Source of the DNA: a candidate division WOR-3 bacterium
GTDB lineage: Bacteria > Hydrothermota > Tepidihabitantia > Tepidihabitantales > Tepidihabitantaceae
Reading direction: 5' to 3'
DNA length: 64,000 bases
NCBI GenBank assembly: GCA_039801085.1
Contig: JBDRTY010000002.1
Span: forward strand, 257,339 to 321,338
Part shown: piece after piece, positions 8,081 to 16,746 of the stretch
How positions within the stretch are numbered: position 1 is the first letter of the stretch
How the letters are laid out: the number at the start of each line of letters is the position of its first letter
Position numbers and translations under genes: made by a program
The notes under the pieces: model-generated
Databases searched by the model: none
Seen by the model: the letters and a program-made list of their open reading frames with translations, nothing else
Told to the model about the DNA's origin: nothing

Positions 8081-8108
8081 ATTATAATTTGATTTCCGTA
8101 ACAGGCAA
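8081..8108 (-). promoter_or_regulatory. Promoter of the FmdE-like gene (leaderless type)
   Basis: Minus strand: TTGCCT, a 16-base spacer, perfect TATAAT, then 6 bases to the GTG start at 8074. It diverges from the regulator promoter at 8112. Confidence 0.65.
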
Positions 8109-8111
8109 CTG

Positions 8112-8153
8112 TTGACCTCAACTGGTATTCAGTTAAAATTAGCCTGCTTTAAC
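8112..8153 (+). promoter_or_regulatory. Regulator promoter with candidate DtxR-type operator
   Basis: TTGACC at 8112, a 16-base spacer, TAAAAT at 8134. An inverted repeat GTTAAA (8132-8137) / TTTAAC (8148-8153) surrounds TTAGCCT and covers the -10 box. DtxR-family operators are similar AT-ended palindromes with an AGCCT core, so autoregulation is plausible. Confidence 0.5.
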
Positions 8154-8154
8154 A

Positions 8155-8583
8155 ATGTTTAATACACCTAACATTAACCGGTCCTCGTCTCTGGGAGAAA
8201 GTCAGGAGGATTATCTGGAGGCGATTCTGATTCTGGAGAAGGACCACCGGACCGTAAGGGTCAAGGATATTGCCGGATTGCTGGGGGTGAGTCGTCCCTC
8301 AGTGGTGGTGGCACTTGCCGCCCTTGCCGGCAAGGGGCTGATCAGACACGAGCATTACGGCGGCGTGGAACTGACACCGACGGGGAGAAAGGTGGCGGAA
8401 ACGGTCTATCAGCGCCATCAGCTGCTGGTGACATTCCTGCGCCGGATCGTAGGGGTAAGCGCTGCTGTCGCTGAAGCTGATGCCTGCCGTCTGGAACACA
8501 GCCTTTCGCCGGTGACACTTAACCGGCTGAGGGTGCTGATATCGAGAATGAATGTCAGTCGCCCCGGGACGAAAGATGAGTGA
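8155..8583 (+). CDS. Metal-dependent transcriptional regulator, DtxR/MntR family
   Basis: A 142-residue repressor. The N-terminal winged helix includes SQEDYLEAILILE and VRVKDIAGLLGVSRPSVVVA, the DtxR/MntR helix-turn-helix, followed by GLIRHEHYGGVELTPTGR (wing). The C-terminal half has the HQLLVTFLRRIVGVS and EADACRLEHSLSP segments that carry the metal-binding His and Glu residues of MntR-like proteins. Divalent metal (Mn, Fe or Zn) is the expected co-repressor. The stop overlaps the start of the ZIP transporter gene, which makes that transporter its most likely regulated partner. Confidence 0.9.
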   Translation: MFNTPNINRSSSLGESQEDYLEAILILEKDHRTVRVKDIAGLLGVSRPSVVVALAALAGKGLIRHEHYGGVELTPTGRKVAETVYQRHQLLVTFLRRIVGVSAAVAEADACRLEHSLSPVTLNRLRVLISRMNVSRPGTKDE

Positions 8584-9406
8584 GAATTTCGTTTTTGCGG
8601 TAGTTCTGAGTGCGCTGGCAGCGGTAAGTACATTTTTGGGAAGTCTGATCGGTCTGGTGGTGCGCCGACCGGGAGGCGGATTCATGGGATTCAGCCTTGG
8701 GTTTTCCGCCGGTGTAATGATGTTTGTCTCGTTTGCCGAGTTGCTGAGCACAGGAATCAGCAACTGCGGGTTTGTGCCTGCAACTGCGGCATTTTTTGCC
8801 GGTATCCTGCTGATGTTTCTCATTGATCTGGCGGTGCCGCATGAGTTTATCAGTGAGCACAAGATCGATTCCAGGACTTGTCCGGAAATGGCAACGGCAC
8901 CACCCGGAAAAGGCTGGCGTTATCGTCACGGTCAGCAGCCGGCATTAGAGCCCACACGGTTATTGAGGCTGGGTCTGCTGGTTGCGCTGGGAATCGGACT
9001 CCACAATTTCCCGGAGGGGATGGCGACCTTTGCGGGGGCGATCAGGAACCGCAAGCTGGGAATTGCGATCGCAGCAGCAATTGCTCTGCACAACATCCCC
9101 GAAGGGCTTTCCGTGGCAGTGCCGGTGTTCTGCGCTACCGGTTCCCGGCGGCGGAGTCTGCTCTGGTCGGCACTTTCCGGAACCGCCGAGCTGGCGGGTG
9201 CCCTGGTAGCGGCGGGAATGCTTATGCCATTTCTTAACGAAGCGCTGCTGAATCTGCTGCTTGCCGGCGTGGGTGGGCTGATGGTGTTCATTGCCTTTGA
9301 TGAGCTGATTCCCGGTTCTTACGCCTACGGTCATGAGCATCTGAGTGTCGCCGGCGTTATTTCGGGGATGATGCTGATGGCGGCAAGTCTGGTTGTGTTC
9401 AAGTAG
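8576..9406 (+). CDS. zupT: ZIP-family divalent metal transporter
   Basis: A membrane protein of 276 residues. The two diagnostic ZIP helices are LHNFPEGMATFAGAI and ALHNIPEGLSVAVPV, whose His, Asn, Glu and Pro residues line the binuclear metal site; a later FDELIPGSYAYG matches ZupT. It imports Zn, Fe, Mn or similar ions. The start is placed at 8576 (MSENFVFAV), inside the ATGAGTGA overlap with the regulator gene; a start at 8552 would only add residues from the regulator's frame-shifted end. The coupling fits metal-responsive control by the upstream repressor. Confidence 0.92.
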   Translation: MSENFVFAVVLSALAAVSTFLGSLIGLVVRRPGGGFMGFSLGFSAGVMMFVSFAELLSTGISNCGFVPATAAFFAGILLMFLIDLAVPHEFISEHKIDSRTCPEMATAPPGKGWRYRHGQQPALEPTRLLRLGLLVALGIGLHNFPEGMATFAGAIRNRKLGIAIAAAIALHNIPEGLSVAVPVFCATGSRRRSLLWSALSGTAELAGALVAAGMLMPFLNEALLNLLLAGVGGLMVFIAFDELIPGSYAYGHEHLSVAGVISGMMLMAASLVVFK

Positions 9407-9408
9407 TT

Positions 9409-10713
9409 ATGGAAGGTTTCGAGCAGGTGCCCAAGTCAAATCCCCCCAGACGCGGGGTAATTTTTCTTCTCGTCGGCGGTGTGGTTCTGTTTTTAGCCGT
9501 TATTGCGGGACTGAAATTACAGAATTGGAAACGGCACGACGGAGTGCAAACGGTATGTGCCCCGCTGCTTCCTTTCCCGGAATCCACTTACTATGGCGGT
9601 GACCGGTTGCAGAAAGGGGAAGTGCTCGCCGGACTTTTGAGCCGGTGGTGTATCGACTCCGGGCGGATTAATGCGATTTATCATGCGCTGGGGAAGGCGG
9701 ATTTCAATTTCCGCAGGATGACACCGGGCGATTCGGTGACGCTGATTTATCAGGGGCTGGAACTCAGCGGGATTGATTACCACTCCAGTCCGGTGGTGAG
9801 TTATGCGGTCCGGTTTGACAGTACCGGTGCTGTATCAGCCGAGAAGGTTATCAGGCCGGTGGACACGGTCAAGTGTGTGATCCGCGGGACAATAGAAAAT
9901 TCGCTCTGGAATTCACTGCTGAAGCTGGGTGGGACGCCCGAGCTGGTGGTGGAGTTTGCCGAGATCCTGCGTTATGACATTGACTTCTTTACCGAATGCA
10001 ATAATGGTGATACCTTTGAACTGCTTGCCGACCGGCTGGAAGTGGATGGCCGTTTTTACCGGTTCGGCCGGGTTTATGCGGTGCATTACCGGAGCCGGAC
10101 CGACAATGTCTACGGTTTCTACTACCAGGATCCCACAGGACGGTGGGATTACTATAATGAAAAGGGACAGTCGCTGCGCAAGACAGTACTGAGGTCTCCG
10201 CTGTCTTTTGCCCGGGTGTCATCCTATTTCGGGATGCGGTTTCATCCGATTCTGCGGGTGGTCAGGCCGCATCACGGGGTTGACTATGTGGCACCGCGCG
10301 GGACGCCGGTGAGTGCGATTGCTGATGGCGTGGTTACCATGGCGCGCTGGAATGGCGGTTATGGCAAGATGGTGGAGATAAAGCACAGTGGTGGCCTGGT
10401 GTCCCGATACGGACATCTTTCGGGCTACGGATCAGGGATTAAGGTGGGAAGATTCATCCGGCAGGGGGCAACAGTGGGCTATGTCGGTGCAACCGGGCTG
10501 GCGACCGGACCTCATCTCCACTTTGAAATCCGGCAGAACGGCAAGCCAGTTAATCCGCTCAAGGTGATTCCCCCGCGCGCCGAGCCGGTACCCGCCCGTT
10601 ACCTTGCCGATTTTCAGGCGGTGCGCGATCGCTATCTTGCGATTATACGCACTGCCGGCCGGTCTCCTGCCGATACTTCAGCCTCATTGAGCCACGGTCA
10701 GCCGGGTTTTTAG
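9409..10713 (+). CDS. M23-family peptidoglycan endopeptidase, membrane anchored
   Basis: A 434-residue LytM/M23 protein. One membrane segment (residues about 15-35) is followed by a periplasmic OapA/LysM-like region and a C-terminal metallopeptidase domain. The zinc ligands are visible in FHPILRVVRPHHGVDYVAP (near residue 280) and HLHFEI (near 368), with GRFIRQGATVGYVGATG between them. It should cut peptide cross-links or act as an amidase activator in the periplasm. It begins 2 bases after the ZIP gene, probably in the same unit. Its last 30 bases overlap the convergent TonB-dependent receptor gene. Confidence 0.92.
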   Translation: MEGFEQVPKSNPPRRGVIFLLVGGVVLFLAVIAGLKLQNWKRHDGVQTVCAPLLPFPESTYYGGDRLQKGEVLAGLLSRWCIDSGRINAIYHALGKADFNFRRMTPGDSVTLIYQGLELSGIDYHSSPVVSYAVRFDSTGAVSAEKVIRPVDTVKCVIRGTIENSLWNSLLKLGGTPELVVEFAEILRYDIDFFTECNNGDTFELLADRLEVDGRFYRFGRVYAVHYRSRTDNVYGFYYQDPTGRWDYYNEKGQSLRKTVLRSPLSFARVSSYFGMRFHPILRVVRPHHGVDYVAPRGTPVSAIADGVVTMARWNGGYGKMVEIKHSGGLVSRYGHLSGYGSGIKVGRFIRQGATVGYVGATGLATGPHLHFEIRQNGKPVNPLKVIPPRAEPVPARYLADFQAVRDRYLAIIRTAGRSPADTSASLSHGQPGF

Positions 10714-12768
10714 ATAGAAACTTCTGCCCGGCAGGGGATAATTACGGATCAGTTCGTAGTGCCGGTCAAGCAGATTCTGAACCCCGGCGCTGATGGCAAG
10801 GGAAACCGGGTTGATTTTATGATTCAGGCTGATGCCGAGATCAAGGATCAGGTAACCGGGCAGCGTATCGGTGTTGGTCGAATTGGCAAAGCGGGCTGTG
10901 GCACCGGTTGTGCTCAGCTGCAGCCGGAGCGCAGTCTTCGGTAAACGCAGCGGTTCCAGCCAGATACTGGCGCTGCCAGTCAGCGGTGGGCGGTAAGGTA
11001 TCAGGGTGCTCTCTGCCCGGCACTCCTGAAGTGTCAGATTGCCATCAAGGCCGAAGCGAGAAAACTCAATGCCCGGTTCCAGTTCCAAACCCCGAATCCG
11101 CACCCGGGCGATGTTGACCGGCTGCCAGACAAAGCTGGTATCGGCAACCCATTGAATCAGGTCCTGAATTCGGGAGTAAAAGGCGGTAAGCCGGAGAGCG
11201 CCGCCGGGCAGTTTGATACCAATGCCGGCATCGTAGCCGGTTCCCCATTCCGGTTTGAGATGGGGATTACCGCGGGTCCACGGGTCTTCGGGCCAGAACA
11301 GTTCGTTGAAGCTGGGAGCGCGGAAGGAGCGGTTGACGCCAGAGTAGAAGCTCAGGAGCGGGTGCGGGGTCAGCGTCACCGCCAGACGGGGACTGAGGGC
11401 ACCGATGGTGGCAACCGCATCCGGATGCCGGTTCTGCAGGATTTCGTAGCGGAGTGCGGGTGAGAGCTGAAACAGTGCGCTCCTGAGACCGCTTTCAATA
11501 TAACCGGCGGCGTTAAGCCGGGTGGGACTCCCCACGGTAGTGCTCTGCGCCTGTTCCTGACCGGCTTCAACGCCGGTCAGCAGATCGCAGGTGACGGGTC
11601 CGAATGCCCGATCGAATTCGTGATTAAGATTTATTCCGGTATTCCACAGTTTATGGGTGTCGCTGGCGGTGAAATACGGGTCCGGGTTGTGATAGCGTTC
11701 ATTACGCCGGCCGTGGTAAAGTCGTGCACTGATTCTTCCTGCCGGACTTTCGAGCAGGTCATATCCGGCGATGACCAGCAGCTGTTCATCATCGAGCCGG
11801 GCGCTGTCGCTGGGAAAGGTGACAGGTCCGGGGGAACCGCGGCGGCAGATACCCAAATTGGTTTCCAGCGTCAGCGACTGACCTGCCTGCAGTGCCGCCT
11901 GGGATTTGACGAGCAGGGTGGCGCGGCTGAGCTGGGCATTGGTGCGGAGGCGGATTGAATCGGTGGTGTCAGGGTAGGGAAAGCGGTTATCACTGTGAAA
12001 GTATTCGCCGGAGGTGAGCCAGCTGACAGGACCGGGAAAGGAAGCGGTAAGTGCGGTGGTGCGGGTGCCGAATGAGGCAAGTCCGGCATCAAGGTCGAGC
12101 CGGCGCTGCCGCGGTTCCGGAGTTATCAGGTTGATTACGCCGCCCAGCGCTGAGGTGCCATAGAGGGCGGAAGTACCGCCCCGCGCAATCTCAATCCGTT
12201 CCAGCTGGCTTGGAGGCAGCAGGGTGAGGTCGGTGAGACTGTTGAGACTGGAATTGAGCCGGATGCGGTCCCAGAGGACGAGTGTCTGTTCCGGACCGGC
12301 ACCGCGTAAATTCAGAGTTGTCAGGTTGCCGTATTCATTAACGAGGATGCCGGTTGCCCGACTGAGCAGGAATGCCGGGCTGTTCATTACCGGTGCCAGC
12401 ACCGGGTCAATTTTCCGGTTCTGTACCGGGACGGCAAGGGGCAATGCGGTTCTGAGCCGGGTGGCGGTGCTCGTCACACCGCTGACAGGAATTGCCACCG
12501 GGAAAAGTGACAGCAGTTCGGGTAGACCGTCAGCAGCACCGGTCCATACCCGGGTGCGGTAGCCGATGCGTTCCAGTTGCAGGGTCAGCAATTCTGAGGG
12601 CGGGCCGAATTCCAGGGAGAAGTATCCACTGCTGTCAGTAAGAAGGGTTCTGCCCTCAGGCAGGACGGTGATCTGGACATAGGGCACCGGTTCACCGGTG
12701 ACCGCATCAATAACCCGGCTGTCAAGGTTGACGCCGGTGAGGATTAAAATCAGGGACAGGATGTTCAT
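10684..12768 (-). CDS. btuB: TonB-dependent outer-membrane receptor, probable cobalamin transporter
   Basis: A 694-residue receptor. After a signal peptide comes a carboxypeptidase-regulatory-like domain (VIDAVTGEPVPYVQITVL; residues 18-95), then a plug domain with NLRGAGPEQTLVLWDRIRLN and IEIARGGTSALYGTSALGG, and a 22-strand barrel ending in the aromatic-poor GRSFYLKTRLTVAQ. The plug architecture is BtuB-like. The call of B12 as substrate rests on the cobalamin riboswitch in its leader. No BtuCDF genes or TonB are in the window. AAAGGAG precedes the ATG. It has its own strong promoter. Confidence 0.9.
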   Translation of the reverse strand: MNILSLILILTGVNLDSRVIDAVTGEPVPYVQITVLPEGRTLLTDSSGYFSLEFGPPSELLTLQLERIGYRTRVWTGAADGLPELLSLFPVAIPVSGVTSTATRLRTALPLAVPVQNRKIDPVLAPVMNSPAFLLSRATGILVNEYGNLTTLNLRGAGPEQTLVLWDRIRLNSSLNSLTDLTLLPPSQLERIEIARGGTSALYGTSALGGVINLITPEPRQRRLDLDAGLASFGTRTTALTASFPGPVSWLTSGEYFHSDNRFPYPDTTDSIRLRTNAQLSRATLLVKSQAALQAGQSLTLETNLGICRRGSPGPVTFPSDSARLDDEQLLVIAGYDLLESPAGRISARLYHGRRNERYHNPDPYFTASDTHKLWNTGINLNHEFDRAFGPVTCDLLTGVEAGQEQAQSTTVGSPTRLNAAGYIESGLRSALFQLSPALRYEILQNRHPDAVATIGALSPRLAVTLTPHPLLSFYSGVNRSFRAPSFNELFWPEDPWTRGNPHLKPEWGTGYDAGIGIKLPGGALRLTAFYSRIQDLIQWVADTSFVWQPVNIARVRIRGLELEPGIEFSRFGLDGNLTLQECRAESTLIPYRPPLTGSASIWLEPLRLPKTALRLQLSTTGATARFANSTNTDTLPGYLILDLGISLNHKINPVSLAISAGVQNLLDRHYELIRNYPLPGRSFYLKTRLTVAQ

Positions 12769-12807
12769 TCCGGTTCTCCTTTCTGCGCAAGTTAAACCGA
12801 ATCTGTG

Positions 12808-12978
12808 ACCGTGGCCAGGTCTCCTGGCTTACGGCAGCACCCATCGCCTTCCCAGCCGGAGCCAGTGGCGTTGATGGGGCAGTTAAAGTGCCGCTTACAG
12901 TGGGCGAGACCGCCGCCGATTTTCACGGCGTTCCCTGTGCCCGATCCCGGGCAACCCGTTTTCCGGGTCGACCACGAT
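12808..12978 (-). ncRNA. Cobalamin (adenosylcobalamin) riboswitch
   Basis: Read on the minus strand, the leader holds the conserved core in order: GGGAACGCCGTGAAAATCGG, then GGCGGTCTCGCCCACTGTAA, and the B12 box AGCCAGGAGACCTGGCC. The outer P1 helix is CGTGG near 12976 with CCACG near 12810. About 40 bases separate it from the receptor ATG, including the AAAGGAG ribosome site, so it probably controls translation initiation, lowering expression when B12 is abundant. Confidence 0.95.
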
Positions 12979-12986
12979 CGGCGGTC

Positions 12987-13014
12987 ATTATAACCGGGTT
13001 AACAGGAGTGTCAA
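12987..13014 (-). promoter_or_regulatory. Consensus promoter driving the riboswitch and receptor
   Basis: Minus strand: perfect TTGACA, a 16-base spacer, perfect TATAAT, ending just upstream of the aptamer. Confidence 0.85.
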
Positions 13015-13029
13015 TATTCAGTTGCATGC

Positions 13030-13071
13030 TTGATTGTTGGAATTTTTTAAATAAGATGTTAGTAAACATCA
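13030..13071 (+). promoter_or_regulatory. Possible subtilase promoter and downstream inverted repeat
   Basis: TTGATT at 13030, a 16-base spacer, TAAGAT at 13052. A perfect inverted repeat GATGTT-AGTA-AACATC (13055-13070) begins at the -10 and ends before the AGGAGG of the subtilase gene. It could be an operator or a small leader hairpin. Confidence 0.3.
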
Positions 13072-13083
13072 AAAGGAGGCACA

Positions 13084-16000
13084 GTGTGCGGTAGATTTGT
13101 GAGTCTGCTGGTGCTGGCGGTCACAATCGTGGCTGGAGCACCGATTGAGCCGCTGCTGCTGGAGCGGATGAGCATCACCAGCAAGAATGAATATCTGCCG
13201 GTGGTGATCGCCCTCAAGGAGCAGTTTAATGGCGAGGAGATCATCCGGACGATCAAGGTCAAGGATGAACGCTGGCGGGTGACGGTCAGCGGTTTGCAGG
13301 AGCTGGCCGCCCGGACCCAGCAGGGTCTGCTGCAGGAGCTGACCAGGTTGGAGCGCGAAGGCAAGGCACGCAACATCACGCCGCTCTGGATTGTGAATGC
13401 GGTTTACTGCGAACTGGTTTCCGAGGCGATTCTGAAGGTGGCAGAGCGGGCTGATGTCTGGTTTGTCCAGTGGGACCTGATTCCGACCGAAAATGCGCTC
13501 GGGCTCGCACCGCAGCAGCCCGCGGCTGATGTTACCGGCGGGACTGACAGCCGGGAGTGGCATGTGCGCAAGGTCAAGGCGGACAGCGTCTGGTACAGCT
13601 ACGGCTATACCGGACAGGGGGTGGTGATCGGCAATATTGACACCGGCTGTGATTACAATCATTCAGATCTGGCAAACCGGATGTGGACCGACCCGAACTA
13701 CCCCTATCACGGCTGGGACTTTGAGAACAACGACAACGACCCGATGGACTCCCATGGTCACGGCACCCATACCTGCGGGATCAACGCCGGTGACGGCAGC
13801 GGTGGTGATACGACCGGCATTGCGCCGGGTGCCAGAATCATGAGCTGCCGGACCAAGACCAGCCTCAGTTCACCACTGCCGGATACAATCGCGGAAAATA
13901 CGGTCTTCCGCTCAATGGAGTTCTGCGTCGCGCCACCGCTTTCGCCGGAGAATCATGCCCACCTGCTTTCGATGAGTCTGGGCTGGCAGCACTCCTGGAA
14001 CCCGCGGCGCGCCCTCTGGCGTCAGGCGGTGACCAATGTCGCGGCTGCCGGGCTTCCCTACTTCATCGCTGCCGGTAATGAGGGTTCGAGCAGTCCGCCG
14101 GACAATGTCCGGACACCGGGTGATGTGCCCGGTCCCTGGAAGCATCCGGCGGAGATGGCAGGCGGTCTGGGCGGTGCGATTTCGATCGGCGCCACCGACT
14201 CGACGGACAACTATGCCTATTTCACCTCCTGGGGTCCGGTCTCCTGGTCAACTGTACCGCCGTATAATGACTATGCCTATCCGCCCGGGCTGCTGAAACC
14301 GGACTTTTCCGCACCGGGCGTGGATGTGATCTCCTGCCGGCTGGGCGGCGGTTATGTCGCGATGTCCGGGACCTCAATGGCAACACCGTGTGCTGCCGGG
14401 GTGGCGGCGCTGATGCTGGAGAAGAACCCGCTGCTCTTGCCGGAGCAGATCGATTCGATCATGCAGTACTCGGTTGTACCCAGAGGAACCCCGCCGAAGA
14501 ACAATACCTACGGCACAGGCAGAATTGATGCCAAACTTTGCATTGAGAACACACCGCTGCCGTTCGGGGTCAGGTTGCACCGGGCGGTTGTGGATGATTC
14601 GGCCGGCGGCAATAATGACCGGATTATCAACCCGGGCGAGACGATCAATCTGCCGGTCTGGGTGAAGAATCAGTGTACCTATACGACAAGTGGCGTGACC
14701 GGCATCCTGCGGACCTCAGACCCGAGTCATATCACGATTACCGATTCGATCAAGAACTTCGGCACCATTCCTGCGGGCGACACCGCATTTTCCGGACTGC
14801 CCGGATTCCAGTTTACGGTGGACACCTCCTGTGTTAACGGTTATACGCTCAACTTTGAACTGGTGGTCCGGGATGATCAGGATTCAATCTGGACCTCACC
14901 GCTGAAACTGAAGGTGGGTACACCGGTGCTGGCGGGCGATTCGGTGTATGCCTATGACGGCGGTAATGGCAAGCTTGATCCCGGTGAGGAGTGCGACATT
15001 GCGATTCAGCTCGTGAATTCAGGGCTGGGAAACGCCTATGATGTGCAGGTGGTGCTCCGGTCATTTGATTCCCGGTTTGAGGTCCTGGATTCAAGCGCGG
15101 TTTACGGTCTGGTACCGGCAGATTCGTGGGTTATGAATGAGGCGGATCATTTCCGGGTGCGGGCAAGCGCAGCCATTCCGCGGGAGTTTGTGATTCCGTG
15201 CAGTCTGCGGATCAGTCAGGCCGGTTATCCGGACCGGACCGTTTATTTCGGGATTGAAGTTGGCCGGCTGACCGCCATTGACCCGATCCCGGACGGACCG
15301 CGTCAGCCCGCGCTCTACTATGCCTATGATGACATTGATGCGGAGTATGCGGAGCGGCCGACCTTCTCCTGGGTCGAAATCCGGAATCTGGGTACCCGGC
15401 TGACCCTCTCTGATGATCAGACGGTCCAGATCACCCTGCCGCCCGCATTCGGGCCGATCAAGTTCTACGGCCAGCGCTACACCCAGATCTCGATCTGCTC
15501 CAACGGCTGGGTCGCACCGGGTTATTCAACCGTAACCACCTGGAGCAACACCCCGCTGCCCAACAGCCAGATGCCGCCGATGTTCTGTCTGAAGTGGGAT
15601 GACCTGTATCCGCCAACCGGAAATGGTGTGTGGTATTATCATGATGCGGCAAACCACCGGTTCATTGTTGAGTGGGATTCGGTCCATTACTACAACCCGC
15701 GCGACTCCTGGGACAAGATGCAGATCATCTTCTATGATACCACGCTGGCGGCTGCTGACGGTAATACCGAGGTGATCTATCAGTACCTGACTGCGAACTG
15801 GAACTCAAGCGCTACAGTGGGGGAACAGGATCCGAGTCTGACGATTGCGATTCAGGTGGTTTATAACGATACCTTCCACCGGGCTGCCGGACCGCTCGTT
15901 CCGGGCCGGGCGATCAAGCTGACTACCGATGCACCCTCGGTCGGGCTGGCAGAAGCCAAAAGCATGTCCGGTCCGGTTCTCACCGGTGTCAGGATGCTGC

Positions 16001-16251
16001 CGACCGCATTCCGCAGCCGGCTGCAGATTCACTTCCTTCTGAATCAGGGCTCAGCGGTCCGGGTTGCGGTTTATGACAAAGCCGGACGCCGGGTCCGCAC
16101 GCTGATTGACCGCCGGCTTGAGCCGGGCGGATATGAGCTGCTCTGGGATGGCAGGGATGATGCGGGTAACCGGGTGGCGCAGGGTGTCTATCTGGTGCGA
16201 CTGGAGAGCGAAGCGCAGATCATGACGACCAAGGCGGTTTATCTGAAGTAG
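13084..16251 (+). CDS. Secreted S8 (subtilisin) protease with FlgD-like C-terminal domain
   Basis: A 1,055-residue exported protease. GTG start with AGGAGG 5 bases upstream, then a signal peptide (residues 1-20) and a prodomain. The catalytic triad is visible: Asp in GNIDTGCDYNHSDL (near 184), His in DSHGHGTHTCG (near 226), Ser in MSGTSMATPCAAGVAALML (near 428). Two or more Ig/CARDB-like modules follow, then a globular region, and a C-terminal FlgD-Ig type domain ending WDGRDDAGNRVAQGVYLVRL, the usual sorting and surface-anchoring end in FCB-group bacteria. It likely degrades extracellular protein. Confidence 0.93.
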   Translation: MCGRFVSLLVLAVTIVAGAPIEPLLLERMSITSKNEYLPVVIALKEQFNGEEIIRTIKVKDERWRVTVSGLQELAARTQQGLLQELTRLEREGKARNITPLWIVNAVYCELVSEAILKVAERADVWFVQWDLIPTENALGLAPQQPAADVTGGTDSREWHVRKVKADSVWYSYGYTGQGVVIGNIDTGCDYNHSDLANRMWTDPNYPYHGWDFENNDNDPMDSHGHGTHTCGINAGDGSGGDTTGIAPGARIMSCRTKTSLSSPLPDTIAENTVFRSMEFCVAPPLSPENHAHLLSMSLGWQHSWNPRRALWRQAVTNVAAAGLPYFIAAGNEGSSSPPDNVRTPGDVPGPWKHPAEMAGGLGGAISIGATDSTDNYAYFTSWGPVSWSTVPPYNDYAYPPGLLKPDFSAPGVDVISCRLGGGYVAMSGTSMATPCAAGVAALMLEKNPLLLPEQIDSIMQYSVVPRGTPPKNNTYGTGRIDAKLCIENTPLPFGVRLHRAVVDDSAGGNNDRIINPGETINLPVWVKNQCTYTTSGVTGILRTSDPSHITITDSIKNFGTIPAGDTAFSGLPGFQFTVDTSCVNGYTLNFELVVRDDQDSIWTSPLKLKVGTPVLAGDSVYAYDGGNGKLDPGEECDIAIQLVNSGLGNAYDVQVVLRSFDSRFEVLDSSAVYGLVPADSWVMNEADHFRVRASAAIPREFVIPCSLRISQAGYPDRTVYFGIEVGRLTAIDPIPDGPRQPALYYAYDDIDAEYAERPTFSWVEIRNLGTRLTLSDDQTVQITLPPAFGPIKFYGQRYTQISICSNGWVAPGYSTVTTWSNTPLPNSQMPPMFCLKWDDLYPPTGNGVWYYHDAANHRFIVEWDSVHYYNPRDSWDKMQIIFYDTTLAAADGNTEVIYQYLTANWNSSATVGEQDPSLTIAIQVVYNDTFHRAAGPLVPGRAIKLTTDAPSVGLAEAKSMSGPVLTGVRMLPTAFRSRLQIHFLLNQGSAVRVAVYDKAGRRVRTLIDRRLEPGGYELLWDGRDDAGNRVAQGVYLVRLESEAQIMTTKAVYLK

Positions 16252-16261
16252 GGTTGACAAG

Positions 16262-16305
16262 ACCGGCGGGCAGGGGCGCCCAGTTCCTGCCCGCCGGTAT
16301 TTTTT
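16262..16305 (+). terminator. Terminator after the subtilase gene
   Basis: Perfect 13-bp stem ACCGGCGGGCAGG (16262-16274) / CCTGCCCGCCGGT (16286-16298) followed by ATTTTTT. The next gene's ATG directly follows the T-tract. Confidence 0.93.
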
Positions 16306-16746
16306 ATGATATCCATCCGGTGCATGGAGGAGCGGGATCTGGATCAGGTCCTGCAGATTGAGCATGCCACATTTCCCAACCCTTGGCGGCGCTCTTTTTT
16401 CCTTTCAGATATTCACCGCCCGGATGGTCTGTGCATTGTGGCGGAAAATGAGAACCGGGTTGTAGGCTATCTGATTGCCTGGGGCAGGATCGAGGTTCAT
16501 ATCGCCAACATTGCGGTTGCCGCCGAATGGCGGAATCATGGGATCGGGACTGAGCTGATGAGGCGGGCACTGGAGTTTGCCACCGGTCAGCAGGCGGAAA
16601 GTGTGTTTCTGGAGGTGCGGATTTCCAATACCGGTGCCCAGCGTTTCTACCGCCGGTTCGGTTTTGTACCCACCTATGTCCGCCGGGGCTATTATGAGAA
16701 CGGCGAGGATGCGCTGATCATGGAGCTGGCGCTGCTTCACGAGTAG
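16306..16746 (+). CDS. rimI: Ribosomal protein alanine N-acetyltransferase RimI-like (GNAT)
   Basis: A 146-residue GNAT acetyltransferase. It shows the N-terminal DLDQVLQIEHATFPNPW typical of RimI, the acetyl-CoA motif VAAEWRNHGIGTELM (near residues 66-80), and NTGAQRFYRRFGFVP near the C-terminus. RimI acetylates the N-terminal Ala of ribosomal protein S18; related enzymes modify other N-termini. The ATG emerges straight from the preceding terminator's T-tract, with no Shine-Dalgarno and no clear promoter, so expression may rely on read-through. Its end overlaps the convergent nitroreductase by 10 bases. Confidence 0.87.
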   Translation: MISIRCMEERDLDQVLQIEHATFPNPWRRSFFLSDIHRPDGLCIVAENENRVVGYLIAWGRIEVHIANIAVAAEWRNHGIGTELMRRALEFATGQQAESVFLEVRISNTGAQRFYRRFGFVPTYVRRGYYENGEDALIMELALLHE

